A stretch of DNA of 64,000 nt from Phascolomyces articulosus (taxonomy: Eukaryota > Mucoromycota > Mucoromycetes > Mucorales > Lichtheimiaceae). The stretch's first letter is position 1. The number at the start of each line of letters is the position of its first letter. The DNA is taken from contig JAIXMP010000015.1 in the NCBI GenBank assembly GCA_025677815.1, positions 806,001-870,000 of the forward strand, given 5' to 3'. A program made the translations under genes and the position numbers. Shown piece by piece: positions 12,802 to 24,399 of this stretch. The notes beneath the pieces were generated by a model. It did not search any database. It was not told the DNA's origin and saw only the letters and a program-made list of their open reading frames with translations.

Positions 12802-14641
12802 ATGTCATCCTTTGTATCCTCCATTCTTCAACATTCTGCCAATCGAATCGACGATATGCCATTTCTTGGATCGAGGTCAAAACGTCAGTCTCTCCCTACC
12901 GGAAGTAGTAGTGGTATGATGGATGCTTACCAGCAACAACAATACCAACAGCATCGAAACAGTGCAGAATATTACAATCATCCTCACCATGTGGGTGGTA
13001 ATAATAATCCAGTTGGCCCAATGACTATGGGTTCATCTCCTCCACCTTCTTATGAAGCAATGATGATGCAAAGTCCACAACCAACACCCAGTACATCTTG
13101 GACATCCGATATGAACTTATTAGCTGATAAAATAAAAAATGATCATCATCATGACGACACAAGTTCGACAGCGAATAAACAATTGGTAATGCAACAATTG
13201 GACCGACGAAGTATTTCCCAAGGTCTAAAATTGGTATCAATTGCTGCTGATGAATATGATGGAGGCAATGAAATGGTGGCGCTTGATATTTATCTGACAG
13301 GCCTAGATAAGATTCTCATGGCTTTACCTAGTAAGCATTTGACTCCTATCCTTATTATATTTTAACGTTATAAAATCACACATTAGATGATAAATAATAA
13401 TAATCAACATCATGCCATTTTTTATTATTATTATTTACTTCAGATAAAACAGATCCAAAGACAAAACTGGCTCTTCGCGAGAAATTATTAAGGTAAAATA
13501 TTCTTTTTTTTTTTTTACTCCCTTCTCATATAAATCGATTAGCAACATTTTTATTCAAAGTATAAAAGAAACCTTAACCCCCAAACCTAAAAAAAAGAGA
13601 TGTGTATATCGATTTCTTGTAAACCCCCCATTACCAATAACAACAACACATCTTCTCCTTTCCTCTTTTTACTTTTTCGCGTGTTGTAAAGAAATATGGT
13701 AATAGGTACTCTTGGATGAGGTTCCATGGATTAAACTTTTTCTATCATTATTATTTTTGCTCCTTAAATAGTGTCGAAGAACGAGTTGGTATCCTGAACC
13801 TTGCAAGTCAACAAAATAATGCCAACAACAGCAACAATAATACCAACGACAATAATATTGAGACCATTCAAGCCAAAACATCATTACAATCTTATATCTT
13901 TTCAAGAATTACAACCACTATTAGTACCATCAGTAATATTAGTAGTCATGCCGAAACACGTTATGAACATGTGTATCAAGAGGAAGAAGATGGAGATTTA
14001 AGTCGACATAAAAATAATAATCGAACGAGTCGACATCGTTCGGGTGATCCAATCAATCGTTTCAAACGATTTGGTCAGTTTGTAGTTCAAATGACGGTTA
14101 CCATGGCCGTTATGATTAAACAATCACCGTTACCAGGTATATGATCATTTGTTTGTCTTTTTTTTATCATCTTCCACAATTATCTATACACTTATCCTAA
14201 AAGGTTCATATAAATATATATATATGTAAAACTCATTCGTATCTTTATTTCTTTATAATCTATTTAGATATCTTTTGCTTTTTATTTGGTTACTTTATTC
14301 AGTTCTTGATCTGGTTCGATCATCAATATCATGTGGTGGAACGAGTTCAAGATTTCGGAGTAGAGTGTTTAAAAATGTTGTTACAAGCAGATGAAGAATA
14401 CCGGCTGCATGAACTGGTTTCTGAAGCCGTCTATATGTTGATTGCAGCAGGATTAAAAGCTGTAGTGGCGTTCAAAGAAGCCCCCGGATACAAGGAACAT
14501 CATTCATCATCTTCTTCGGCTGCTCATCATCCTCAACGTCGTCATTATAATCGAAATTTCTCTTCTAATTCGAGTTCTCCTCCACCTGTTGTCAAAAATA
14601 ATAATAATACCCGAATTACATGGTCCTGGGCACCTTGGTAA
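12802..14641 (+). CDS. MIT-domain protein with PPxY motif
   Basis: Four exons: 12802-13330, 13444-13492, 13772-14136 and 14268-14641, giving 438 aa. Residues about 128-203 form a MIT-type three-helix bundle (SISQGLKLVSIAADEYDGG, then LDIYLTGLDKILMALP, then LREKLLSVEERVGIL), cut by two introns. MIT domains in VPS4, spartin and related proteins bind ESCRT-III tails. The N-terminus is low-complexity (Q, H, N, M) and holds PPSY at residues 81-84, a WW-domain (Rsp5/Nedd4-type) ligand form. After the MIT region come Asn/Ser-rich linkers and a hydrophobic stretch (VVQMTVTMAVMIKQ), then FCFLFGYFIQFLIWF, possibly membrane-associated. The exon 4 acceptor at 14266-14267 was chosen over 14301-14302 because only it keeps phase. 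The 3' part is not recognised. Likely role: endosomal/ESCRT traffic, inferred. Confidence 0.8.
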
Positions 14642-15141
14642 AAAAAAATATACCATCCACGTAACCTACCACAACACACCTCCTATTCTTTTTTCTTCTC
14701 TCCTCTTCCCCTTTCCATCCATCTTCATTATCCATAATCAAGTCATCATCAATATCATCATCATCCATTAACCCCTCATCTCACTAATTCCCCTTGATTG
14801 TTCCCTAATATCATATTTTCTTTTTCTTGCAAAGCAACCACAGCATACACATACACGCACCATTTTTAATACATATAATAATTTCTTGACAACGGCAAAA
14901 AAAAAAAAACCACACACATCCATCATTGCAAAAAATAAAGAAAACATCAGCATTCTTAAAAAAAAATCACTTTTTTTTTTTGAATGATAAGAACGAGGAG
15001 GATGAAGATGAGGAAGAAGGGGAAGGGTAAAAAGAAAAAAATAAAAAGATTTTTTTTTTGGTTGCTGTGTGTGTCGTATATATATATATGGGCGTGAGAA
15101 GGGATGCTGGTGTATATTATTCTTGATTTTGTTTTTTTCCT
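14642..15141. other. convergent intergenic region with low-complexity tracts
   Basis: The 3' ends of the MIT gene (plus) and MOB1 (minus) face each other here. It contains A and T runs (14895-14910, 14957-14980, 15048-15058), a purine-rich GAGGA tract around 14990-15030 and a short (TA)n. No gene is seen. Confidence 0.6.
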
Positions 15142-16217
15142 CTAAGATAAAACACCATTTCTAATCATAATATCGACCAATTCTTGCAATGGTTGTATTT
15201 CCTTTTTATCCAACAAGTTGAATTCTCGTGCAAACGATATAAAGTGTGCAAACAATGAGTTGAAATGAGGTTCTTGATTGAGTGAAAGGATCTTGTCGTA
15301 ATGATGATGGTAAATATGAGCGAATAATCGAAATAATTGTCCAAAGATGCGTTTAATAATCGTTGGAAATTCACGAGGGAATTCTCGACCTAGAATGGAT
15401 CCAAATAAAAATCAATGAGGACTCTTCTCTCTCTTTCTCTCTGTTTGATATCTTTAATTATTCCTTTCGTCTGGTTACCTGCTTTCGTGGGGAATATGGA
15501 TTCATCATGTAACATGTTTTGTATACTTGTTGCCATATAATCGATGTATTGTGGAGCAGGCAATTTTATTTTTTTTGATTGTGCATCAGACCATGTATAC
15601 TCGACACTAATATTAATTGATATATTAGATATAATTTTAAAATTATCTCTGACAGATCAAAATTTGTCACATCCATGATTTCAACTTACCCAGGTCCAGC
15701 AGACATACAAGGACATGTCTGTGACGAACAAAAATCCGTAATGGATCCATAGAACAAGTTAATCAAATTAAAGAATTCGAAAGCTATCAAATATACGTAT
15801 AAATGAATTCCATCAATACCGACTAAAAAGATTCTCTCTTTCTCTCTCTCACACACATATCATACACACACACTTTTTTTTTTATTTCAACTTACTGTTG
15901 AATGCAAGCCATTCGTTGGCATCGACGTATTTTGGTAATTCAATAATGGTCTTGAAGTTGCCTTTGACCAACATGTGGGTGACATACGGATAACATAGAA
16001 ATAATGGTTTCGAATGTAATGATGTTGTGGATGAAGATGATGACGACGATTTGGTCTTGTTGGCTTGTTTACGTTTACTGCCGAGACTATATAGGAATGA
16101 TTGTTAATAATCGGGCCAATTTCTTTCTTTTTTTTCTTTTTTTCTTTTTGCTTCGTCCGATCCATTCCACTGGATTGATGAATTGATACTTTACCCAAAG
16201 TTATTTAAAAAACTCAT
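15142..16217 (-). CDS. MOB1: MOB1-like kinase activator (Mob1/phocein family)
   Basis: MOB1 binds and activates NDR/LATS (Dbf2-type) kinases in mitotic exit and septation. Exons in coding order: 16217-16195, 16086-15896, 15783-15690, 15606-15479 and 15389-15142, giving 227 aa with all phases agreeing. Human MOB1A is 216 aa. The first exon codes only MSFLNNFG, matching the family's MSFLF start. Family blocks seen include ANEWLAFNT then [28 protein letters not shown], and [13 protein letters not shown]. Both halves of the zinc site are present: Cys-x4-Cys in DFCSSQTCP and the histidine pair in HIYHHHY. A Ser-rich insert ([12 protein letters not shown]) lies near residue 20. The gene looks intact. 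It is convergent with the MIT gene. Confidence 0.93.
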
Positions 16218-17374
16218 TGTAAAGTGTATGTGTGTGTTTTTAATCAAATGTATATTTCAATTGGAATATTTATATAAAATGTAGATTATATTTAGGTTTG
16301 CTTTTTTCTAACCCTCCGTAAAAAAAACACAATAATGTATATTCTAAAACAATTACAACAACAAAGAAGAAGAAAGGATTACAGAAACCACCGAAAATAT
16401 ATATATGTAATTATATGAATATACAAAGAACAAGCAAGAGAGCGTGAGTGAAAATTTGGCGGAGTACCAGTGTACATGATGAACACACGTTTCTTGTTCA
16501 AAATATGACACTTGTGTATTTAGTTTTTTGCTTATTGGGTTTACTTTTATTTTTATATAACATCAGATTGAAATAAATCTCAATTGATTCTAGAATACTT
16601 ATATATATTCTATAAAAAATTTTCCTTTCAATATTTGCCTAATAATACATAGCCTTGTGGGATCATGCTATGTTTTTTACTAGGTAGCATTAATAATAGT
16701 AGCGGATAGATAACTACAGAGGAATAGAGAATTGGAGAAGTTATATTAAGAAATTTATAAAAGATGCTACGGGAAATAAAAGGCGACAGAAAAATTGACA
16801 TGCTATTACAAATGGTACCTTACTATTATTCACTTGATCAAACCAAGATAGGGTTCCTTGTTGAGAGAGAAAAAAAAGCGACTCTTTTTTTTGCCAAGAC
16901 TGCTTTTGTACGACTTGTTTTTCATACCTAGCCAGTAGCACTATTTAGGATGTATCATTGATTTAGCATACACGCTATCTTATATGTAAATAAACTCATG
17001 ACTCTTAATTATAAGAAAAGTAATTGTGTGATTTCGCAGGTTGTTTTATAGATAAGTTCCCGAATAGAGATATATAAAAGTGAAGGCCACAAGATGGAAC
17101 TATATATAGTTAAACAAGATGTAAAAATCATATATCTAGAAAGAGATGCCCCATTCCTACCATAGTAACTGATCCATCATGATCTGTCACTTTTGATCAA
17201 CCGATCTATTATTTAATACAAACATGGCTATGTTTGTTACTATGGTATGGACAGTTTTTATTATTTCTAATCATCATATTTACTTTTTTTTTATACATGA
17301 ATTGTGATTTTATTATTATTAATATGAATGCTATTATGATGAATAATGATACTATTATATAGATGTATATATAT
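16218..17374. other. intergenic region upstream of MOB1
   Basis: AT-rich, with poly-A/T runs and short TA repeats. The MOB1 promoter lies on the left side and the 3' end of the membrane-protein gene on the right. The inverted words CATAGTAAC...GTTACTATG around 17161-17245 form a long imperfect palindrome in otherwise featureless DNA. No gene is supported. Confidence 0.5.
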
Positions 17375-18521
17375 TTATTCTACATGGCCAGCACGAGTAA
17401 CACCTTCGCTACACCATACCGCAATTCCTTTACGTAACTATTTGATAAAACAAAAAAAAATATTAGTTCATTGATGCTTTTTCAATAATCACATGTCAAA
17501 AAAAACAATGAATTACCTCGCGCTTCCAGAGCACACCACGATATTGAAAAGTCCAAAAACTCCAATGACAAATCATGACCAGGCCCGCCAAAGCACTGAC
17601 CAGCAGTAATTTAGCCACACTATAAGGACGTAAAAGATAATGCAACGGATAACCATCCATATTGGCCAAAGCAATATAAAGTAAACCCCAAGCACTTCCG
17701 GCACCAAATAAAGTCCAAATGCGATAAACAATAAATTCGGTCCTTTGGGATTCCAATTGACCCGAGAACTCCCATTGCAATAGACCCCACGCATGGCGTC
17801 GTTCAATTAATAGTAACCAAAAGAAAGGTGTGGTTGGGTCGACATAGTTGAGTCGTTCACTAAATACAAAAACGCCTAGTAACCAGCCGGTCCAATAAAG
17901 TGTGGTGCCATACACGATACAAATACGTTCGACGAGAAGCCATTGTCGCCAATGAGCCAATAAATGAGTCATGTGTAATAAAAGGTTAAAGGAAATGAAA
18001 AAGGGTGGAAATGTATGCTGTTTGTTGGTGATCTTGAAAAAGAGGGTATAAAATGATAAGGAAATGATGCCAAAAATCAATGCGTATGTTATTGGACTAT
18101 AGGATATGCGACTAGATAATAGATAATAATAAAGGTTAGAAATTTTTATCATTCTTTTCAGTGAACAAAAAAAAAAAAAACAAGATCCTTACATGATATG
18201 TGTGCTTTGTAATAAGGGTGGTAAATCATGGTCAGAGTCTTTTTTTTCAAATGATTCATCAGGTAATGGTTCTTCTTCTTCGTTGTCATACTCGTACTCA
18301 TTGTCGTCGTCTACTTGTTCTTCTTCTAGTTCTTCTTGTATTTCTTCGTCATGTTGTTCATGTATTAAATCGTCATAAAGTAATGAAGAACAAGACGAAG
18401 AAAATGACGGCTTCTGATCAGAGTAGTATCCTTCGTCAGAAAACGTGGACAATGCCGACGTTGAAATGGACGAACGGATCGAGTAACAAAAAGACGTTGG
18501 CCGGTCAGATTCTTCTTTCAT
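17375..18521 (-). CDS. multi-pass membrane protein with acidic N-terminal tail, unknown function
   Basis: Exons: 18521-18193, 18111-17517 and 17437-17375, giving 328 aa with consistent phases (2, then 0). Residues 1-110 are hydrophilic: a Ser-rich start, then a long acidic run (EEIQEELEEEQVDDDNEYEY). From about residue 112 there are roughly six hydrophobic segments, for example TYALIFGIISLSFYTLFF, the Trp-rich LYWTGWLLGVFVF, FFWLLLI and VAKLLLVSALAGLVMICHW. The short last exon encodes a soluble tail ending GVTRAGHVE. I do not recognise the family; the spacing resembles fungal integral membrane proteins of lipid metabolism, but no catalytic motif is visible. An upstream ATG in the leader is followed at once by a stop, which supports the chosen start. 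Confidence 0.72.
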
Positions 18522-19990
18522 TCACGTATCCGATAATCGCATTCGATAAGAGAGAGAGTTTATAGAAGAGGTTTTATTGTTGTTGTTTTTTATTTTGTTG
18601 TTCGAATGTAAGAATGTCGAGTTGTTCGAGCGATTGAGTTATATGACTTTTTCCAAAATATATAAAATAAAGAAAGAAAGAAAGAAAAAAGTTGGGAAAG
18701 GGTTTTTCTTTTTTAGATAAAACCCATTTCGAAAAATAACACGTGAAAAATGAAAAAAAAACCTTGTGTTTCCAAATCTTGCTTCTTCCCCCAACGATCT
18801 TTTTTTTTCTTTGTTCTCTCTCACTCTCCTAGCTAATAAAAAGTTACACATGGTTTCTTTTAATATGCTGGTTAGCAAGTTTTTAACACTCAAGAGTGCA
18901 TTCGCCTATTTTATCCCACCAAATGTTTTCAAATTTTGAGTTTAAACGTCATATCCTCTCTTTAGACGCTTCCGCGTAATGTTACAGTTCTATTTTTATT
19001 AACTGCCATTTAAGCTGTTGTCTGTTCACATTCCATTTGAATTTTCTACAGGTCATCCTATATCTTCCGGTGCTCTTTAGGATGACTATCAGTGTACCTC
19101 TACCGCAACTCCCTTTTACAGATAAAACTCTTATTCTTATCCTATTAGTAACAGAGCGGAAGCCTGAGGATCAGTTACGACATGATGAGTAGTGTAGAAG
19201 ACATAGATTCGTGAGATACAAGTCTTTGAATTTTGCTGATCAAAACCTATTCCTATTGGACCTCTCCAAACCGCATAAATCACTTGTGATTTGTTTACAA
19301 ACGTCCAAATCCAACCATCTGTGTTATCTATTTTGAGTGTATATGTACTCATATGTATAGAATGATTTTAATAATCAAGGATAATATGGAGGTGACATTT
19401 GGAAATAGAGATTAAATATTACAATCATGTAGGATATACAATAAATACAAAAGACGCCAAAGATGTACTTGCACTGAAATATTTAAAAATAAGAATAATG
19501 TATTCGATATATGGTGTAGGGTCATTAAGAAGTACAGTGCTGGTTGGCTTTTTTTACAATTCACTTCATAGTCGTAGAGAAAGTGTCACATCAAGTCGAT
19601 ACCTTTAGCTTCAACATCATCCAAATAGTACGAGTTAAGTAAACGTGAGCGATCGTGTATTTATCGAGACTGACGAAATTATGCTGTTCCTTCTTGCTTT
19701 AGTCGTAATCTTGTTTCTAAACATTAGGTACTTCATTTGCATCCTCTACGCTGATTCTTGGTTTCTTTATTCCATCAACAACAGAGCAGAGGTCATGACC
19801 GTCTGGAACAAAAAAGTAACGCTTCTTACTAGGTTTCTCGATAGACACTTGAGAAGTTTCGCTGGCGCCTAATAGATAGTACTACATTATATTTAAAGTA
19901 AAAAGAACAATATGTAGTACTGGTAATCCGAATATCATGTATTCACCTTTACCATCATCATTTCTACTACTGTTGGTCGATAATACGTAT
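18522..19990. other. gene-poor region with small orphan frames
   Basis: Upstream region of the membrane-protein gene (an AG-rich GAGAGAG tract at 18552), then AT-rich DNA. A minus-strand frame at 19352-19137 (71 codons, starting MSTYTLKIDNTDGWIW) and a plus-strand hydrophobic frame at 19645-19872 are open, but have no recognised motif, no obvious splice partners and no neighbours. They may be decayed coding sequence. No firm gene call. Confidence 0.4.
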
Positions 19991-21150
19991 TTCTCAAAAA
20001 TATATTTACAGTTTTTCTTAAATTGCTACATTGATTGTGATTATCATTGATATGAACACTATTGGTAGTAATAGTTTGATAGATGCTTATTTGATGAACT
20101 AGCTCACTGTTCAGTTGGAATTGGTTTTCATAAAACTATAAATGATACAAAAACTAAGAGGATATATAATTATAGTCTTCTATAATATCAACCTTTATTT
20201 TACACACCAAACAATCTACATTATCTTCAAAGCATTTTCTGATCAGTTTAACTTGATCAAGATCAGAAACCACAACTTTACAAATATCTGGAAGGTGATC
20301 CTTATAAATCTTGAAGGCATCAGGAAAATCACATTTTTTGCTTTTGTTCACAGACAAAAAAAAATAACGCTTTCACACGATGGAACTTTTTACTCATTTG
20401 TGTTGGGACTGGAGTCACACTCTTTTCTCGCCGTTTTAGCTTTGTTGCCCATGACAGCAAGGAGTTGGAGTCAAGAGATGTGGTTTCTATGCTACGAAGC
20501 AGAATTACTGAATTATGTCTTATGGCAACTTCGAAATTTGCGCAGTACCGTTTATGGGCCTTACAAGTCTTGCCTCCAAAAAATCATTTGTTGACTTGTT
20601 ATCTACACTGATACAAATATTTGACTTTGATCATTTTACCTTGTTTATGAGTACATAGTCAGATGCACCCGGACCGCGGAAGAAATCGCTGATGATTATA
20701 AATATGTATTATATGTTTTTTTTTTTTTTAGTTTTTGCGACACGATACAATCATCTTCACTCTTTTTATATTATTAATAAACTAGAAAAAGAAACTTACT
20801 ATTGCACCGGGTGGCACATGGCTGACACCGAAGTATCAGGCGTGCTCGTTTAGGGCGTTTAACCCATGGACGTTCCATATTAAAAATGTAACTTTCAATA
20901 TATTCAGAACCATTATCATATATCATCAGTAACCACAGCAGTGCTGCGAGCGGTCCAAAAGAAAAGGGGATCTCCTCAGCTACTTGTGATATTTTATATA
21001 TTATCCACTAGTAAGTAACTTTTTTTTTTATCAATGATTTGTAGTCCATCATCATGCAATGGAATTATAACACAATGCAACTGAAGGTTATTGCTCAGCT
21101 TTTAATATATGATTGGCGCCAGGAACTTCATATTTTATGAGTACGCGACA
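19991..21150 (-). pseudogene. decayed coding region with a Cys-rich first exon, unknown family
   Basis: Minus strand: an ATG at 20878 opens a basic, Cys-containing exon (RPKRARLILRCQPCATRC) ending at a GTAAGT donor (exon 20878-20800). The next acceptor-like site (exon from 20688) leads in phase to a stop about 14 codons on, while a longer open frame there (DFFRGPGASDYVLINK) is out of phase. Further minus-strand frames at about 20590-20380 and 20357-20154 are open but separated by stops. The KRARL...CQPC pattern recalls the start of a fungal Zn2Cys6 cluster, but the remaining cysteines are not in place. Probably a relic. Confidence 0.25.
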
Positions 21151-24100
21151 TTAATTTTTACACATTACTACTTTTTGGAAACCCTGTACAGCATGAACGA
21201 ATCTCGTTAAGTAACAATATTATCATGATTTTCATAAAACTGAGCAAGCCAAAGGAAGGAGAACAACATAAAACGAGGTTCCCACAGGATTTCTCTCTCT
21301 CTTGATTCTCATAAACAATAACAAACAAAACAAAAAAAAATGGTGTGAATTGTTTCGTTTTTCCGATGTACAAGTGAGTCAGAGACAGATTACTACTAGA
21401 TTGCCGAGTATGATAAACAATATGTGGGAACTTTCATATAAATATGCTTCTTCTTAAACCTGTCATTCATTTCTTCTTGCGTCAATCAAATAAAAAAAAC
21501 TAAATGTTCATTAAGGTATATTTATTTAAAATAACCTAAAAAATTGTGTTAATAACGGAAGACCATTCTGTTTATACGTTATTAAAGTAAAGTTATATAT
21601 TATGGAATGCATTTCTAAGAGATCGGGTATTATTTTTGGAATCTGAGTGACAAAGAAGTATAATTTGAAAATATGCTTTTCATATGATTTTTATATTATG
21701 TAAAATAGGATAAAAGCGAGTGTTTATTGCTACATACTTCTTTTGACACTTTTTGGAAAACAAATACATATATCATATTTTCACCACTATCATCTTAATA
21801 GGTATCATTCCGTATGACACTTTTTTTTCTTTTTCTTTTTTTTACGATAGGATGACATCAAACACGTAAAAGTAAAAGATGCGAAACATGTGATATAGTC
21901 TAAATACAGTTCAATTGTTTTTTGTAAGAAAAACCTTGTGAAAAATATAAAGCTTCTTTATGCAACTTATATAACACGTGTTGTTGTTTAAGATAAATTG
22001 AACATAATAATATAGTATTTTTTTTAAAGGAATTGGATGTGTTAATATATACTATACTCCTGTTGCTGTTAGAGATATTACCACAAGTCATCTATCAAAA
22101 GAAACAAATATGTTGCTTATCAATGTATAATCTTACATGATACATATTTCATTCTTCATTTCTATTATGCATATCTCTAGTTCAAACCCATACTTGTTTA
22201 TACGCACATATATACTATTCGTATATATTGACATACGCATTAGTCAATTTCATATTCTTTGTTGCCACTGTTTTTAAATCATATCAATAATCACGCGTTA
22301 TTATATTATTCGAGGTACCAAGGGAATGATAGCTACAGAATGCTACTATTATATCACTTGTAACTTCACTCGCGTTCCTCCTCAAGTGATAAAGGGATCA
22401 TCATCCATCTACAATTGAAATATACAAATAGGACAATGTCATGCTTTTTTTTGACATGTTTATAAATATACTTATATATCCAAATCGATAGTCCTTTATT
22501 GCAACGATGAGTATGAACATTTGTAAAGGGAACAGTGATATACTCATTCTTATTTTTTATTTATTTATATAAATACAAAATCTTACATAAAGAGCACACT
22601 CTATACTATGTAGTTGAATGTATCATATCATTCTAGAGAGCTGTAAAATTAAAATGTGAAGGAACACAAGACTGGTTCCTGTATTTAACTCCACCTTCTT
22701 TTTTTTTTATTATTAAAAAAAACCGGGTCGATAGTATTCAATAAAAGAAAAAATTCGGCATCTCCATCAATGATATCCTGATTTTGTATAAATGCAGTAG
22801 TTATTTTCTCTTTTGGGTGATGACCCGAGTTTCAAAAAAAAAAAAAAAAAAAAACGTTGTCCCAAAAAATGACTCGGGTTTACCTTATTGTTATGCTGTG
22901 TGGCGCAGAGAGAGAGACAAAAAACAACAACAAAAAGCAGCCATCCGAAGGTTCAAACGATGAAGGGAGTCTCGAACATTATTATTATTATTACCCACAC
23001 CACACTCATTTTGTAATAGAAACCTTTTTTTTTTTCAGGTTTGACAGAATTATAAATCGATTTACAATTTGGCGGGAAAAAAAAGAAAGAAGGATGGGTT
23101 ATTATATACCAAAGTTTAAAATGAAATGGCAGTGAAAACTATTCCTCCTTCATGATGGAAGAATAACTTTGTTCATAATAGAGTTTCTCATCTGAGCGTA
23201 GTGAGTAAAGAGGGGAAACGTGGATTACGTTGTTGTTGCTTGGACCATGTCGTAATAAATTCCCACACACACACAGATTCAGATGGACGGTATATAGCTC
23301 AGCTCTCTACTTGGGAATTAACTTTTGTTGATTCTTAAATTGGTAAAGTAGCTTTTAGATGTGGCAAAAAAAAAATAAATAAAGTTGGTGCCAGCAGATT
23401 AAATTCTATTATTTACATGCTGGACAGGGTAAACCTTTTATTTGTTCTTTTCCATTACAAAGTGATCCATTGCCTAGAGCATAAGGTAAAAAAAAAACGA
23501 CGTTGTCAGTTTTGTTGCATCATAATAAATTACAAATATAAAGAATCCACACCATGAGTGTAATCACTGCTTGGTACATATTCAATGTCTTTTTCTATAT
23601 ACAAAGCAACAAACATGGTGCTCGTGTTGAAGCTCTAATAATTTTCATTTTTTGATAAACCGTTAATATAACAGATGCTGTAGTAAAAACAAGAAAAAGA
23701 AAGAGTAAATGCTAGATCATATACTCAAATGACGATCTTAATACAGGATATATATATAATGATACCCTCACTAGAAGGACGTACAATGTATCAAGAACGC
23801 ATCGCAGCATCGCTTATATTATATATTATATCAAAGCACATAAACAATAATTGAAGTAGAGCCAGATATTTATTTTGCTTCTAAAACGTAATAAATTACT
23901 ACTACATAATTGCCCTATGACCTCTACTTTATCAACTGTGGCATGTCAAATAATAGTAATTTTACCGTTTTACACTTCCCTCTCCACTTATTACTGTTGA
24001 CATTATATATTTCTATTTAATATTACTAGTGGTAGTAATTAGGGGAGGGGCGTATATTAGACTTGGACAACCCAAGTAGGTTATGCTTACTGTTCCTCTT

Positions 24101-24399
24101 CTTTATTCTTTCATAAAGATAACCATTTAAAGCATCAACACCTTTACCATGATTATTTATCCCATTTCTTTTAATAAGTTTATATATAAAATTTTCTACC
24201 TTTTATTTTATTACCTTCTTAAACTTCAATGCATACTAATTTATGCTTGTGTATATTAGAATAGGAAAAGAAAAGATTGATATAAATAAAATAGTATGTT
24301 TGTTTTACTCTGGAATCCCCCCCCTCTCCTTTATTAATCCTTGGTTTGTGTCAAGTAAAAGCTGCCCATCACATTATCACACAGAAGAAAATAACAAAC
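21151..24399. other. non-coding AT-rich DNA
   Basis: No convincing reading frame, RNA gene or mobile-element end was found. It contains a 20-base A run (22835-22854), a 9-base A run at 23367-23375, many T runs and TA-rich words. Short frames (for example at 22857-23135) are low-complexity and not supported as genes. I looked for tRNA A and B boxes and did not find a matching pair. Confidence 0.4.

Noticed and set aside
12447..12908. Plus-strand 153-codon open frame overlapping the MIT gene start
   Set aside because: It reads through a pyrimidine-rich promoter tract (poly-Phe/Ser/Leu) and overlaps the better-supported ATG at 12802 in another frame.
14302..14303. Acceptor TTCAG at 14301-14302 for the last MIT-gene exon
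   Set aside because: It would break phase with exon 3 and run into a stop; the upstream TTTAG at 14266-14267 keeps the frame.
15887..16198. Minus-strand 103-codon frame starting MGKVSIHQ
   Set aside because: It overlaps MOB1 exon 2 in another frame; the MOB1 frame carries the conserved family residues.
20142..20594. Plus-strand 150-codon frame
   Set aside because: No motif or start context, and the minus strand of the same stretch is equally protein-like; probably decayed DNA.
23281..23310. TATAGCTCAG, like a tRNA D-arm
   Set aside because: No T-arm or acceptor pairing nearby.
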